A stretch of DNA of 64,000 nt. It comes from Prorocentrum cordatum (taxonomy: Eukaryota; Sar; Dinophyceae; Prorocentrales; Prorocentraceae). The notes under the pieces were generated by a model that ran no database searches, had not been told where the DNA came from, and saw only the letters and a list, made by a program, of their open reading frames with translations. Position numbers and translations under genes: made by a program. The DNA is taken from assembly GCA_963575745.1 (NCBI GenBank), contig CAUYUJ010008102.1, forward strand, positions 88,501-152,500, written 5' to 3'. Below, piece by piece: positions 1 to 9,050 of the stretch (the first letter of the stretch is position 1; every line of letters starts with the position of its first letter).

Positions 1-6
1 CAAATT

Positions 7-150
7 CGGGTGAGGATAAATCGAGAATCTCTGAGATCCGGCGGCTCTGGAGGATGTCGCGGGCGTCGCGCCCTCCTCGGAGGGTTCTAGAACGCTCTGG
101 GAGCGTTCCAGAACGCTCTGGGGCGGATTCTTCCTCGTCCTACCCCCGCA
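7..150 (+). repeat. Dispersed repeat family E, copy 1
   Basis: This stretch matches, in the opposite orientation, 18345-18485. Shared features are GGATAAATCG-like ends, an AATCTCTGAGA box, a TGGAGGATGT box and two inverted copies of GAACGCTCTGG-type sequence. The internal inverted repeats (AGAACGCTCTGGG / AGCGTTCCAGAACGCTCTGG) suggest a small non-autonomous hairpin element. No coding potential is evident. Terminal boundaries are approximate because the window starts here. Confidence 0.6.
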
Positions 151-271
151 CGACTGGTTGACCAGACGGTCGAGACCGAAGCAACGGCAAGCGACAGGAG
201 AGGGAAGCAGTGGCGGGGCTGGGGCCGGCCGAGTGAGGCGCGCAGATGGTGGAGAGAGCAGGCAGCCAGGC

Positions 272-425
272 TTAGGTCGGGCCTGTCCCCCTGCAGGCGG
301 AGTGTGGGCGAAAACTTATGAATATTCTAAAAATACCATGAAAAAACTAGCCAACAGATCGTCCCCAGACTGTTTTGTGGACTAGTTTTGAGTATCCCTC
401 CTGTGGAGGGACAGGCCCGACGTAA
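272..425. mobile_element. MITE-like element family A, copy 1
   Basis: The element is about 154 bp. It starts TTAGGTCGGGCCTGTCCCC and ends with the imperfect inverse GGGACAGGCCCGACGTAA, giving terminal inverted repeats of about 25-30 bp around an AT-rich core. A second copy with the same ends and a similar core lies at 575-737, and a third at 34316-34541. Short length, inverted ends and lack of an ORF fit a miniature inverted-repeat transposable element. No clear target duplication was found. Confidence 0.7.
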
Positions 426-574
426 AGCCAGGGGCGGAGGCGCATCCAGGCCGCGGTGCAGGCAGGCAGAGGCATGGCGAAAACAGCAGGCAGGGCCATG
501 GCAAGGAGAGGCCGGCGAGGGGAGGGGCCCAGAGGGAGAGGGGGAGCGAAAGGGGGGGACAGCAAGGGGTAGGG

Positions 575-737
575 TTAGGTCGGGACTGTCCCCCATACAG
601 GGGGATCTTGGGCGAGAAATTAAAACTAATCAAAAAATGCTTCAAAAATGCTCGAAAATAGTTTTAAAAATCGTCCCAGGCTATTTGTTTGAACCATTTT
701 TGAATATTCCCCCTGTAGAGGGACAGGCCCGACTTAA
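575..737. mobile_element. MITE-like element family A, copy 2
   Basis: Ends TTAGGTCGGGACTGTCCCC and GGGACAGGCCCGACTTAA form terminal inverted repeats that match copy 1 at 272-425. The AT-rich core, with ATCGTCCCAGGCT and TTTTTGAATATTCCC, is also shared. The two copies are in the same orientation, about 150 bp apart, separated by GC-rich sequence without a recognisable gene. Confidence 0.7.
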
Positions 738-1449
738 GGGCAGGGTCGAGAAGATCAGCTCACGTAGTTGATCTTCCCAGCGCCTCCCGGCGCCGGGAGG
801 CGCCCATGTATCGAGGAATGGGCCCGGCGGCGGGGCCGACACCAGCTGCATGCAGCAGATTTCGCAACCCCCCCTTTCCACATCCCCCCCGTTTCGTTCG
901 GCCTGACAGAGGGAGGGGCGAGGAGAGGCAGCGAGGGTCGCCGGGCGCCGTGGCTGCTGGCAGGATGCCCACAAGTCGACCCACGAGGCCCCCAAGAGGT
1001 CCTCCGGGTAGACCCGCAAGCCAAAATCATGGACTGCTCTTTGGTTTTCCAAGGATTGGGGACTTGTTGCTTCAAAGCTGCCTTCCGGCGGCCCAAGACG
1101 ACCCGAGGGGGCCCCCAAGATTGCCCCAAGATCGCCCAGGAAGCACCCAAGATGGCCTCAGGACTGCCCAAGAGGCCCACCGGCCGAGAGCGGCAGCGGA
1201 GTCGCCGAGGTGGTCGACAGACTCGTGAACTCCCAGGGGAAGGCTTTTCCCCCAGTCAGCGCTTGCTCGGGAGCGGCCAAGAGAGGGGCGTCCAAGAGGG
1301 GGGGGTGCAAATCATGGCCGGCGGCACGTGCGCGGCCCGGGGGGGGCCGGGACGTCATGAAATAAGAAGAGGCGCCATGAAATCTGGGGAAATACCATGG
1401 CCCCCGCCATGAGATCCCCCCCCCCCCTAGTCACCGACCAGCCATAACT
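738..1449. other. Gene-free GC-rich stretch with a CCAAGA-type repeat patch
   Basis: I see no credible gene. A short patch at 1090-1180 belongs to the dispersed degenerate CCAAGANGGCC repeat that recurs at 8.8, 13.3, 22.8 and 31.4 kb. Open frames here lack any recognisable motif and overlap one another on both strands. Confidence 0.5.
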
Positions 1450-1553
1450 GGGGGAGCTGTGGCCTGGGGGAACCCATCGCACCGACGATCTCTCGAGAGG
1501 GGTGTCGAAATCGATGGGTCCCCCAGGGGGGTAAGGACCACAGCTCCCCCAGT
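1450..1553. repeat. Hairpin-forming inverted repeat
   Basis: CTGGGGGAGCTGTGGCC at the left pairs with GGACCACAGCTCCCCCAG at the right, and an inner pair AACCCATCG / CGATGGGT extends the stem. The whole looks like a hairpin or MITE of about 104 bp. It lies directly upstream of the palindrome cluster at 1573-1760. Confidence 0.6.
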
Positions 1554-1572
1554 CGTGGCTGGCCTGCGTCAC

Positions 1573-1760
1573 CTCTGTAAGAACGGTTTTTTGAAGGCAG
1601 ATCTGCCTTCAAAAAACCGTTCTGAGGAAAGACTGGTCTACTCTGTAAGAACGGTTTTTTGAAGGCAGATCTGCCTTCAAAAAACCGTTCTTACAGAGTA
1701 GACCATTTTTTGAAGGCAGATCTGCCTTCAAAAAACCGTTCTTACAGAGTAGACCAGTCT
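1573..1760. repeat. Three stacked near-perfect palindromes centred on AGATCT
   Basis: A core GGCAGATCTGCC flanked by TTTTTTGAA / TTCAAAAAA and AACGG / CCGTT occurs three times, centred near 1601.5, 1669.5 and 1720.5. The middle palindrome is perfect over 72 bp (1634-1705). The third is perfect over 30 bp (1706-1735), and its right side carries the same CCGTTCTTACAGAGTAGACCA arm as the middle one. Long perfect palindromes are prone to cruciform formation. No gene lies here. Confidence 0.85.
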
Positions 1761-1904
1761 TTCCTCTCTGCCGCCCCCGACCTGCACGATGGGAAGCCCA
1801 CTGCTCGCTGCCCAAGGCACCGGGCGGGTGCGGCAGGGAGCCGCCCGGCGCCGGGCCGCCCGGCCCGCCCGTGGCCCGCCCGCGGGCCCAGGCGCCGCCC
1901 GGTG

Positions 1905-2530
1905 CCCGCCCGGGGGGCGCCTCGCGGGCCGGGCGGCCGCACGGCTGGCCCAGCAGCCCCTGCACCGCCCAGCTCGCACCGCGTAGCCTGCGCCGCTGGG
2001 TGCCTCGCGGGCTCGGCGGCCGCACGGCTGGCCCAGCAGTCCTTGCGCCGCACAGCCTTTGCACCACACAGCCTGCGCCGCCTGCAGGGGAACAAGAAGT
2101 GGCATAAACACAACAACTCGGAGGTCCGCGCAGATTTCTCGGATCGGCGCTGGGGCCCCCCAGCGGCGCCTCCGTCGCTGCCCCTGGCGCGCCCCGCGCG
2201 CCGATCCGAGAAATCCGCGCGGACCTCCGAGTTGTTATGTTTATGTCACTTCTTGTGTTCCCCTACGCATTGCTTGCACCAGACTGCTCGCGCCACCCAG
2301 CTTCCAGTCAGCAATCCGTGCACAGCGTGCCGCTGCGGCGGCCGCGACACGCCATGCCTTGTAGATCGAGAGCGTGCGTGCACATCATAGCTTACGCAGC
2401 GTAGCTCGCACCACAAAGCATACACCGAATAGCTTGCGCCGCATAGCTGATACCGTACAGCTTCCACCGCATTGATCGCACCCCACAGCTTACACACGAC
2501 ATAGCTTGCACCATATAGTTCTCATCCACA
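1905..2530. repeat. Degenerate satellite, split by a hairpin element
   Basis: Two tandem copies of a GC-rich unit containing GCCGCACGGCTGGCCCAGCA occur near 1930-1965 and 2018-2040. They are followed by many degenerate copies of a roughly 16-bp unit of the type CGCACCRCATAGCTTR, which continue to about 2530. The hairpin element at 2086-2264 interrupts this array, so the array predates that insertion. Confidence 0.6.
2086..2264. mobile_element. Hairpin element family D, copy 1
   Basis: Long terminal inverted repeats of more than 60 bp: AGGGGAACAAGAAGTGGCAT at the left and its near-complement ending TCACTTCTTGTGTTCCCCT at the right. Inner arms share CTCGGAGGTCCGCGC and GATTTCTCGGATCGGCGC, around a GC-rich loop of about 50 bp. 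Copies with the same inner arm lie at 4331-4513 (inside the NRPS-like gene) and 34247-34643 (interrupted by a family A element). This one sits inside a satellite array. Confidence 0.75.
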
Positions 2531-2609
2531 ATACAATACCTTGCTGATTGGAGTCCCAATGCAAGATGATATGTTTGGCTTAACTAGCTGAAAATACGCC
2601 CTTTGCTTT

Positions 2610-5600
2610 TTACACCGCAGCCCACACTGGCAACGTATCAGCTGATACGTCCGTGCAGAACGACTGCAACGGGTCCACAGCGAACCCCCATATGGCCCTC
2701 CGCATCTCGCGGGCGAACCGCGCCCCGTCGAACTCGATGCGGGCACCCATCCAGATAGTCCACTGGTCGGGCTTCTCCTGATCCGCGCACATCTCGACCG
2801 CGTTCTTGACGAACTTCGTTGCCCTGCGCGTCACGTCGACGGGCTCGATCACCGGCCTGGCGCCATCGAACCCTGGGAGGCCGCGGACGTTGATGAAGAC
2901 GCCGTCGCAGTCCTGGTTGACCAGGTCCGAGAGGCCCCACTGCCGCTGCCGCAGGCGTGCCGACAGGTGCAGGGCGAGCGAGAGGAGGGAGCGGCCGCCG
3001 CCGATCCAGAGGCTCAGGTGCCGCGCGGAGGCCAGGTTGGCGACCACCTGCCCTTCGCCGGGCCCGTCCCGCATCTGCGCGATGAGGCTGAGCTTCACCT
3101 CGCCGATGCGCGCAGTCTGCCCGAACGCCGCAGCAATGGCGGCAACGAGCAGGTGGTCGGTGGGCACCCCGATCACGCCCGAGGCCACCTCCAGCACCTG
3201 GGCGAGGAAAGGATACACGGATCTCACGCGAGATGGCATAGCGACCTCACGCGGTGATTTACGCGGGCCGCCGGCGCGGCACGCGGCATTGGAAGCGAGG
3301 GCGCCCACGCGCAATCTTACGCAGGCAGCTTGCGAGCGGATGCCGGCGCAGTCGGACCCGTTTTTCTCTGCGGCGCTCGCCCGGCAGGTCCCCGCGCACA
3401 GGCGCACGTAGTGGTCGTAGCCGCGCTGGCGCGAGACGAACTGACCGAAGGTGACGTCGAGCGCCGCGTCCGTGCCTGCGCCCGCGGCGAGCGGGTCCAG
3501 CGCCACCTTCGGTGGCAACTCATGGGAGGCTCCCATGCCATCCTGTTGGCTCTTGCGAAACGACGCCAATCGACGCTGAATCAGCTAACTCGACGCTAAT
3601 CGGCTCCAAATCGGCGCTCTGTCTCATCGATGACTGAACGCTTATTCACGCTGACGCGCTCTCGAGGCGGAATTACGAGGGCACCCGTCGATCGGAAGAA
3701 GTGCGTAGACACATTCAATAAGAAGGCGGTGGAAGTAGATTGAGCTGCCGCAGCCCCCTGAAGAGGAGGGAAGAGGGAAGACTACTCGACTCTTGAAGTA
3801 GGAAGGCGGATAATGTAGAATGCGATCTGGGAACCCAGAAATACCAATTTCAAAGAACTGGCGTGTATTCAAGGCTCACATGGTGATTGGCCAAAAGAGG
3901 ACCCCAACCCTTTGGGACGGGACCTGAGTTAGAAGGGTCAGGAACATTAGGGACAGGGCTTTTTGCTGTTCCTGCAGGTGCACCGAACGACACCGCCCAG
4001 AAGTACTGCCCCTGACGCGACGACGGGGGCCTGAGTGAGGCTACGTCTTCATCGTGCCATGCGGGTTAGGGGCTCTGCATTCCTCCACGACATGACTTGC
4101 CGCCGAACGCCACCAGTGCCGTGCGGAGGCGCGCCTCCTGCACCTCCAGCCCGTTCCTCGCGGGCGGCAGCCCCGCCGCCGCGAGCGCGCGGGCAGCGAG
4201 TCCGGCGGCCCCGCCGCCACGGGCAGCGCCCGGCGCGGCGGCGGCGGCGCGGTGCAGGTCCAGCAGGTCGGTCACCAGCGGCACGATGCACGCCGCGTCC
4301 GTGACGGCGTGGTTCACCGCGACGTTGGAGGAAGAAGAAGCGGCACGAGCATGAGCTGCGGGAGGTCCGCGCGGAGCTCTTGGATCCGCGCTGGGCCCCC
4401 CTCCCTGGCGCGCGGAGCGCGCCAGGGGCGCCTCCGCTGGGGGGGGCCAGCGCGGAGCCAAGAAATCCGCGCGGAGCGCCAGCAGTTCATGTTTATGCAG
4501 TTTTTTCTTCTTCGAGATGTGTAGGAACGCCCTGTCCTTGGAGGCCTCCTAGATGGGGTCCGAGTGGATGGTGTCAGAGGATTGCGCTGCATCGCCGATG
4601 CATCCGCGGCGTCGGCGCGGAGAAGGTCAGGCTCCACCACATCGCGCCGCATCACCGACAATCCTCCGACACCTCCTTCGGCCCCATGTGGGAGGCCTAG
4701 AGTCCTGCTCCCTGCCGTCGCCCGCAACGTGGAGCACGGCGACGGACGCCGGGGCCTTGAAGCCGCGCGAGCGCGCCCTGAGGAAAGCGGCCTGGCGGAG
4801 CTCCTCCTCGCTGCGCAGTCGGTGCCACTCGAAGTGTGCCGAGCCTGCAGATGACAACGCCTCTGGCGCCTCTGGGCTCGCCTGTGTCGCGAAGACCCGC
4901 GGCCAGGCGGCGAGCAGCCCACGCGACGCGGCCGCGTAGAAACCAGGCGCACGGCCGCTCAGCAACGTTCGCAGCACGATCAAGATGGAGGCAGCCCCAT
5001 TGCACAGCTGCGCGACGGCCTCGTCACCCGTCGTGCGATATGGCATGGCCCGCAGCGCAGCGTGCCTCTGAACGAGCGCTCGGCACGCCGTGTGCATGGC
5101 AGCCTGGTTTGGAACCTCGTCCAGGCGAATCAGCCAGCCCACTGGTGCCTTCCAGAAGCGCGGGATGGAGTGAATTGCCCACGACTGGGAGGTCGTGGCG
5201 GGAACGCCGTTCGTCTTCTCCACTGCGCTGACTTCCCCCCTGGCCTTCTGGCAGAGGTCCTCGAGCTCCCCGATCGACTCACAGCGCGCCACCTCGACCG
5301 CGGCGAGCTCGAGTCCGAGCTCCCGCCGCAGGGCACTGACGAGCGCGATGACCTTTCAAGGGTCCCCACGGCACACAAATAAATACACACAAATAACAGG
5401 ATTCCCTATATTTCCTATATTTTCTGGGTTTTTGTCTTCCCCCCCACTTCCTTTATTTTCCCATATTTGGGGGGGAATCGAAGATTAATTGTGTCTGTGT
5501 GGTTTCTTCCCTCTTGAACCTTGAGCGACTCGAGGCTTGACAGCGACGGCGAGTGGTCTGCGGCGCTGAGGCCCGTGCACCGCTCCACCACCCCTGCCAC

Positions 5601-8480
5601 GGGCGTGGCACCTGCAGGGGCCCCGGCCCGCTGCCTGCCGCTGGCAGCGGCCGCCGCGGGCAGGCGCCTGCGAGCGAGCGCGACCTCGTGCTCGGAGAAG
5701 TCGAGCTCGTCCAGCTGCGGGCCCCAAGGCGTGGGCCTCTGTGCCGGCTGGGCGGTCGGGCGGCCAGGCGCCGGCGCGGCGGTGTCGGCCGCGGCGGCGT
5801 CGAGCGGGCCGCCGCCGTCGCCGCGGCTCGGCGCGGGCGCCGGGTCCGCCCTGAAGGAGACGCGAGTGAGGGTCTGGCCCGTGTCGAAGCACTGGGCCGA
5901 CTCCATCAGCCGCCCCCGCGCCGCCTGCTTCCGCTCCCAGGTCGCGAAGCAGGGGCCGCAGAAGAAGGAGGTGGTGAAGTAGCGGTCCTGGAACAGCACG
6001 CCGGTCCCCACCCAGCAGCGGCAGTCCAGACACAGCTGCAGCTTGTCTATGAGAGCGCCGTCCTCGCCGGCCACGCGGCCGAACGAGCCCAGGTGCGGCT
6101 GCAGCGCCCTGGCGATCCCGCTCATGTCGTCTGTTGTTGGCGAGTTGTGCTCGTAGACAAGCCAAAACTTGTTGCACCACTCGTCCAAGAGGTGGTGCAG
6201 GCCCAGCCAGAAGGGCCACGCCCAGCCAGCGCCACCGCGGGCCGCCGCGGCCCGCCTGCGCCCCGCTGCCGCCAGCAGCACGCGCAGCCACGGCGTGGCG
6301 CAGCGGCAGGCGACGAGAGCCGCGCCCATGGTGCCGAGGGGGCCCTCGATGAGCTTGTGGAGCGGCTCCACGCCAGTGCCAGAAGCGTCCAGCAGGAGCA
6401 GCGCCACATATGGTAGCAGGGCCAGCTGCCGCCCGTCGACGACATCGGCCAGCACGGTGTGCCAGGCCGCGATGTTGCGGATCTGGTCTGCGAGTCCTGT
6501 CGGCAGTCCCTCCAGCAGCGGGCCAGGCCCCCTCGCGCTGCCCAGCAGCCCAGGGGCTAGCCTCACGCAGGCGGGCAGCAGCATGGCGCCGCGCACACCG
6601 CAGCGGGCTGCAAGCGCAAGCCCGCACAGCAGCGAGAGGCCCACCCTGGCCGCTGCTCTCTCGGCTGCGGTGCGAGCTCGCAGCGGCATGGCGTCAGCCA
6701 ACCTTCTGACAAGCACGCCTCGGTGCACCTTACCCGTCGCCGGGTTGTGCGGGAGCTCCCGCAGGATGTGGAGGTGCGTGTCCCTTGGCAGCAGGCCCCG
6801 CAGGCGCGAGGAGTGGGCTGCCAGCGGCGCCGAGCGCTCCGAGGCGCCCGCGAGGACGACCGCGGCGTGCCGGCTCTTGGCGCGCTCGTCCCAGACGAGG
6901 GCGGCCTCCGCGCAGCCAGCGGCCACAAGCCGCCGCTCGACGGAGGCGAGGTCGAGCCACTTGCCCCCGACCTTCGCGAACCCATCTGCGCGGCCGCAGT
7001 ACTCCAGCGACCCGTCCAGCCTGCGCCTCGCGAGGTCGCGGGTGCGGAAGTGGCGCACCGGCCGGCGGTCGGGCCCGACCGGCAGGTCCACGAAAGCGCC
7101 GCAGTTCCTGGCCGCGTCGGCGTAGCCCACGTGGCTGACCATCGGCCCAGCCAGGAAGAGCTCGCCCACCTCGCCCTCGGGCACCTCGCGGAGCTCGCCG
7201 CCCGCGCCGCCCGGGGCCCCTGCGGCACCGCCCGCGTCGGGCTCGGGGGGCAGGAGCGTTAGGCGCGCCCCGGGCACCGGGCGGAAGCCCGCGGCGGCGG
7301 CGCTGGCGGCAGCACTGTGACGCTGCGGGCCCCGGTGATCTGCGTAGAGGATCAGCCAGTACTCACTGGCGATGAGGAGGTCCAGCAGCGCGACCCGGCC
7401 CCCCCAGCGCACAATGGTCCCAGGGGAGAGCGCCTCGCCCCAGGTGAAGGCGACGCGGAGGCTCGGGCACCTGTCGACCTCCATCGCCTCCAAGACCGAG
7501 GGCACGAGGCCGGCCACCGTCAGCTCGTGCGCCTCGATCGCCCTCGTGACCTCGGCCGGCCCAGCGGGTCCTTCGACAAGGACCAGGCAGCCGCCGCACG
7601 CCCACGCCACGTCGAAGAGGCCGAGGGAGGTGGCACCCCAGAAGGCGGAAGCCTGGTGGAGGACCCTGTCCGTGCAGGTCACCGGGGAGATGCGCGGATA
7701 CACCTCGAGCTCGTGCACCGCCATGCGGTGCGTCACCACCACGCACTTGGACGCGGAAGTGGTCCCGCCGGTGTAGACAAAATAGAGGGCCTCGTCCGGA
7801 CTGCGTCTTTCGCGCTGCACGACGGGCTCCAAGCTGGGCAGCGAGCCTGTCCCGAGCGCTCCGCGGGCCACCGACAGGCAGGCCGCGTCGACGATGTCGA
7901 GCAGGCCTGCAGCGGCCACCGCCAGGCACGGCGCGGCGCAGGCGGCGGCCCGCAGCGCGCCCTCGAGGACCAGCAGCCGCGGCCGGTGCTCCTCGATGGC
8001 CTCCCTGCTGCGCTGGGCCTCCTCCTCCGAGCCGAGGTCCCCGCTCAGAGACAGCGACGGCACGCCGAGCCGCGCGATCGCCAGGACCGCGGCCACCCAG
8101 GGGCTGGCCCGGCGCATCAGCAGGAGCACCGGAAGCCCGCTGGGCGTCTGCGCCGCGCCAGCGCCGCGACGCAGCCGCTCGGAGATGCCGACCGCCATGC
8201 GGGCCGAGCGCTCCTGCAGCTCGGCGTAGGTCCACGCGTTGCCGATCTCGTCCTCGACCGCGGCGCGTTCTGGCTGGCGTTCGGCGACGGCGTCGAAGGC
8301 CTCGTGCAGCAGCGGGGCCGCGTCCTGCCAGCCTGCGGGGCGCGAGGGCTCCACGTCCATGCCGCCGTCGGCGGCGGCGCCTCCTCCGCAGCCCTGTGCC
8401 TCCACGGCGCCGCCATTGGGCCGGGGCGTCTTGGGCAGCGGCCCACACGCCGCGAGCGAGGCAGCGGGCGGGCGCTTCAT
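2610..8480 (-). CDS. NRPS-like protein: adenylation, Cys-containing region, carrier and condensation domains (multi-exon)
   Basis: Exon 1 is 8480-5520 (987 codons from the ATG at 8480; upstream in-frame sequence is repeat). It holds an adenylation domain: YFVYTGGTT (A3, about residue 231), FRTRDLARRRLDGSLEYCGRAD-like A7 (about 477), KVGGKWLDL (A8) and NPATGKVHRG (A10, Lys kept). A hydrophobic and Cys-containing region with CLDCRCW and CGPC (about 816-845) follows, then the carrier motif LSSLESLK with candidate phosphopantetheine Ser985. After the intron at 5353-5519, exon 2 (5352-4729) completes the carrier helices and begins a condensation domain (ALVQRHAALRA). Exon 3 (4548 to about 4097) carries NHAVTDA, the HHxxxDG motif with Asn for the first His. 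Exon 4 (about 3545-2610) gives the C-terminal condensation half. In this family the A domain activates an amino or related acid, the carrier holds it and the C domain condenses it. Substrate cannot be read. The last intron's borders and the 3' end are uncertain. Confidence 0.75.
3546..4096 (-). other. Probable intron 3 of the NRPS-like gene
   Basis: Between the condensation exon ending near RTALVAFGG (about 4097) and the next condensation-like exon beginning near 3545, the sequence drops in GC content and has no open frame in phase. Candidate donors are GTCATG at 4096 and a GC donor slightly upstream. Candidate acceptors are CAG near 3543 and several others up to about 3580. I could not find a pair that fits both phases without doubt. 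Confidence 0.4.
4331..4513. mobile_element. Hairpin element family D, copy 2, in frame inside the condensation exon
   Basis: Inverted repeats run from GAAGAAGAAGCGGCACGAGC on the left to TGCAGTTTTTTCTTCTTC on the right, with inner arms containing GGTCCGCGCGGAGCTC and its complement. The inserted length, 183 bp, is a multiple of three. On the minus strand it is open in the condensation-domain frame, reading Lys-rich, then Arg/Pro/Ala-rich, then Ser-rich. It separates FLHIS from NVAVNHAVTDA, which would otherwise be adjacent. No canonical GT-AG pair lies at its edges, so it may be retained in the protein. Confidence 0.7.
4549..4728 (-). other. Intron 2 of the NRPS-like gene
   Basis: On the minus strand the exon ending VAVLH is followed by GTTGCGGG (donor at 4728). 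The next exon starts after CATCTAG (acceptor at 4549) with EASKDRAFLHI. The splice is phase 0 and joins two parts of the condensation domain. The unspliced frame meets a stop (the TAG of the acceptor). The intron is 180 bp. Confidence 0.6.
5353..5519 (-). other. Introner-like intron (family I), copy 1, inside the carrier domain
   Basis: On the minus strand the intron begins GTTCAAGAGGGAAG and ends GGGACCCTTGAAAG, so it has GT-AG borders and short inverted ends (TTCAAGAGGG / CCCTTGAA). Removing the 167 bp joins LSSLESLK in phase 0 to VIALVSALRRELGLEL, which restores a carrier-domain helix. Closely similar sequence (ACACACAGACACAATTAAT..., AAAATATAGGAAA..., GTGTGTATTTATTTGTGTG) occurs at about 20193-20352 and 28156-28318, on the same strand as the local genes. 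Repeated introns of near-identical sequence are the definition of introners. Confidence 0.85.
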
Positions 8481-9050
8481 GCCGCCGCACGCCCAGAGCC
8501 CATGGCGAGCCTGCGCGACGGAGAGGCGCGCTCTGGAGTCTGCTCGGGCCAAAGGCTGCGGGAAGCAGCTCGACTTCGAGGGCACCCGCTGCGATCCCGT
8601 CCCCGCCCGGGGGGGGCGTCCCGGGGGCCAAGGCCTGCGAACTGTGGGAAACCCATATGCAGACGACTGCCCCCGGGGGGGGGGTCCCAGGTCGGAATGC
8701 GGTGCCTCCCTTCCTTTTCGTCGGGCCGCCTTCGAGCAAATCCGGCCCTCCTTCGGCAGATCATGTCTACGATGCTCCAAGAAGGGCCCAAGGGGACCTG
8801 GAGTCGCCGAAAGGTTGCTCCTAGGCGCCCAAGATGGCCTCCAGACGGCCTTAGACGCCTCCAAGACGCCCCTGGAAGCCTCCAAGAGCACCCCCAAGGG
8901 GGCCCCAAGAGGCAAAATGCATTAAATTTCCGTTGCGTATTGCTGCTTTTGCAAATTTTATCTTTTCTGTCATTTCGGCGTCCCGACGCTCCAAGACGGC
9001 CCCAAACATCACCCAACGACTGCCCACGAGGCCGATAAGAGAGCGCCGAG
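8481..9050. repeat. Upstream region of the NRPS-like gene with CCAAGA-type degenerate repeat
   Basis: 8481-8760 is GC-rich and contains a G-rich stretch near 8675; no promoter motif is recognisable. From about 8770 the sequence becomes a series of degenerate 10-12 bp words (CCAAGACGGCCC, CCCCAAGAGG and so on). These are interrupted by a T-rich box (GCTGCTTTTGCAAATTTTATC, near 8941) resembling boxes in the blocks at 13.4, 22.9 and 31.6 kb. In-frame sequence upstream of the ATG at 8480 is therefore probably not coding. Confidence 0.55.

Noticed and set aside
5415-5519. C-terminal tail (QEGRNHTDTINLRF...) of the unspliced NRPS-like ORF
   Set aside because: It is read-through into the repeated intron. 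Splicing restores the carrier domain.
8481-8915. In-frame N-terminal extension of the NRPS-like ORF up to 8915
   Set aside because: The extension is CCAAGA-type repeat and GC-rich upstream sequence. The ATG at 8480 precedes the first domain-like residues.
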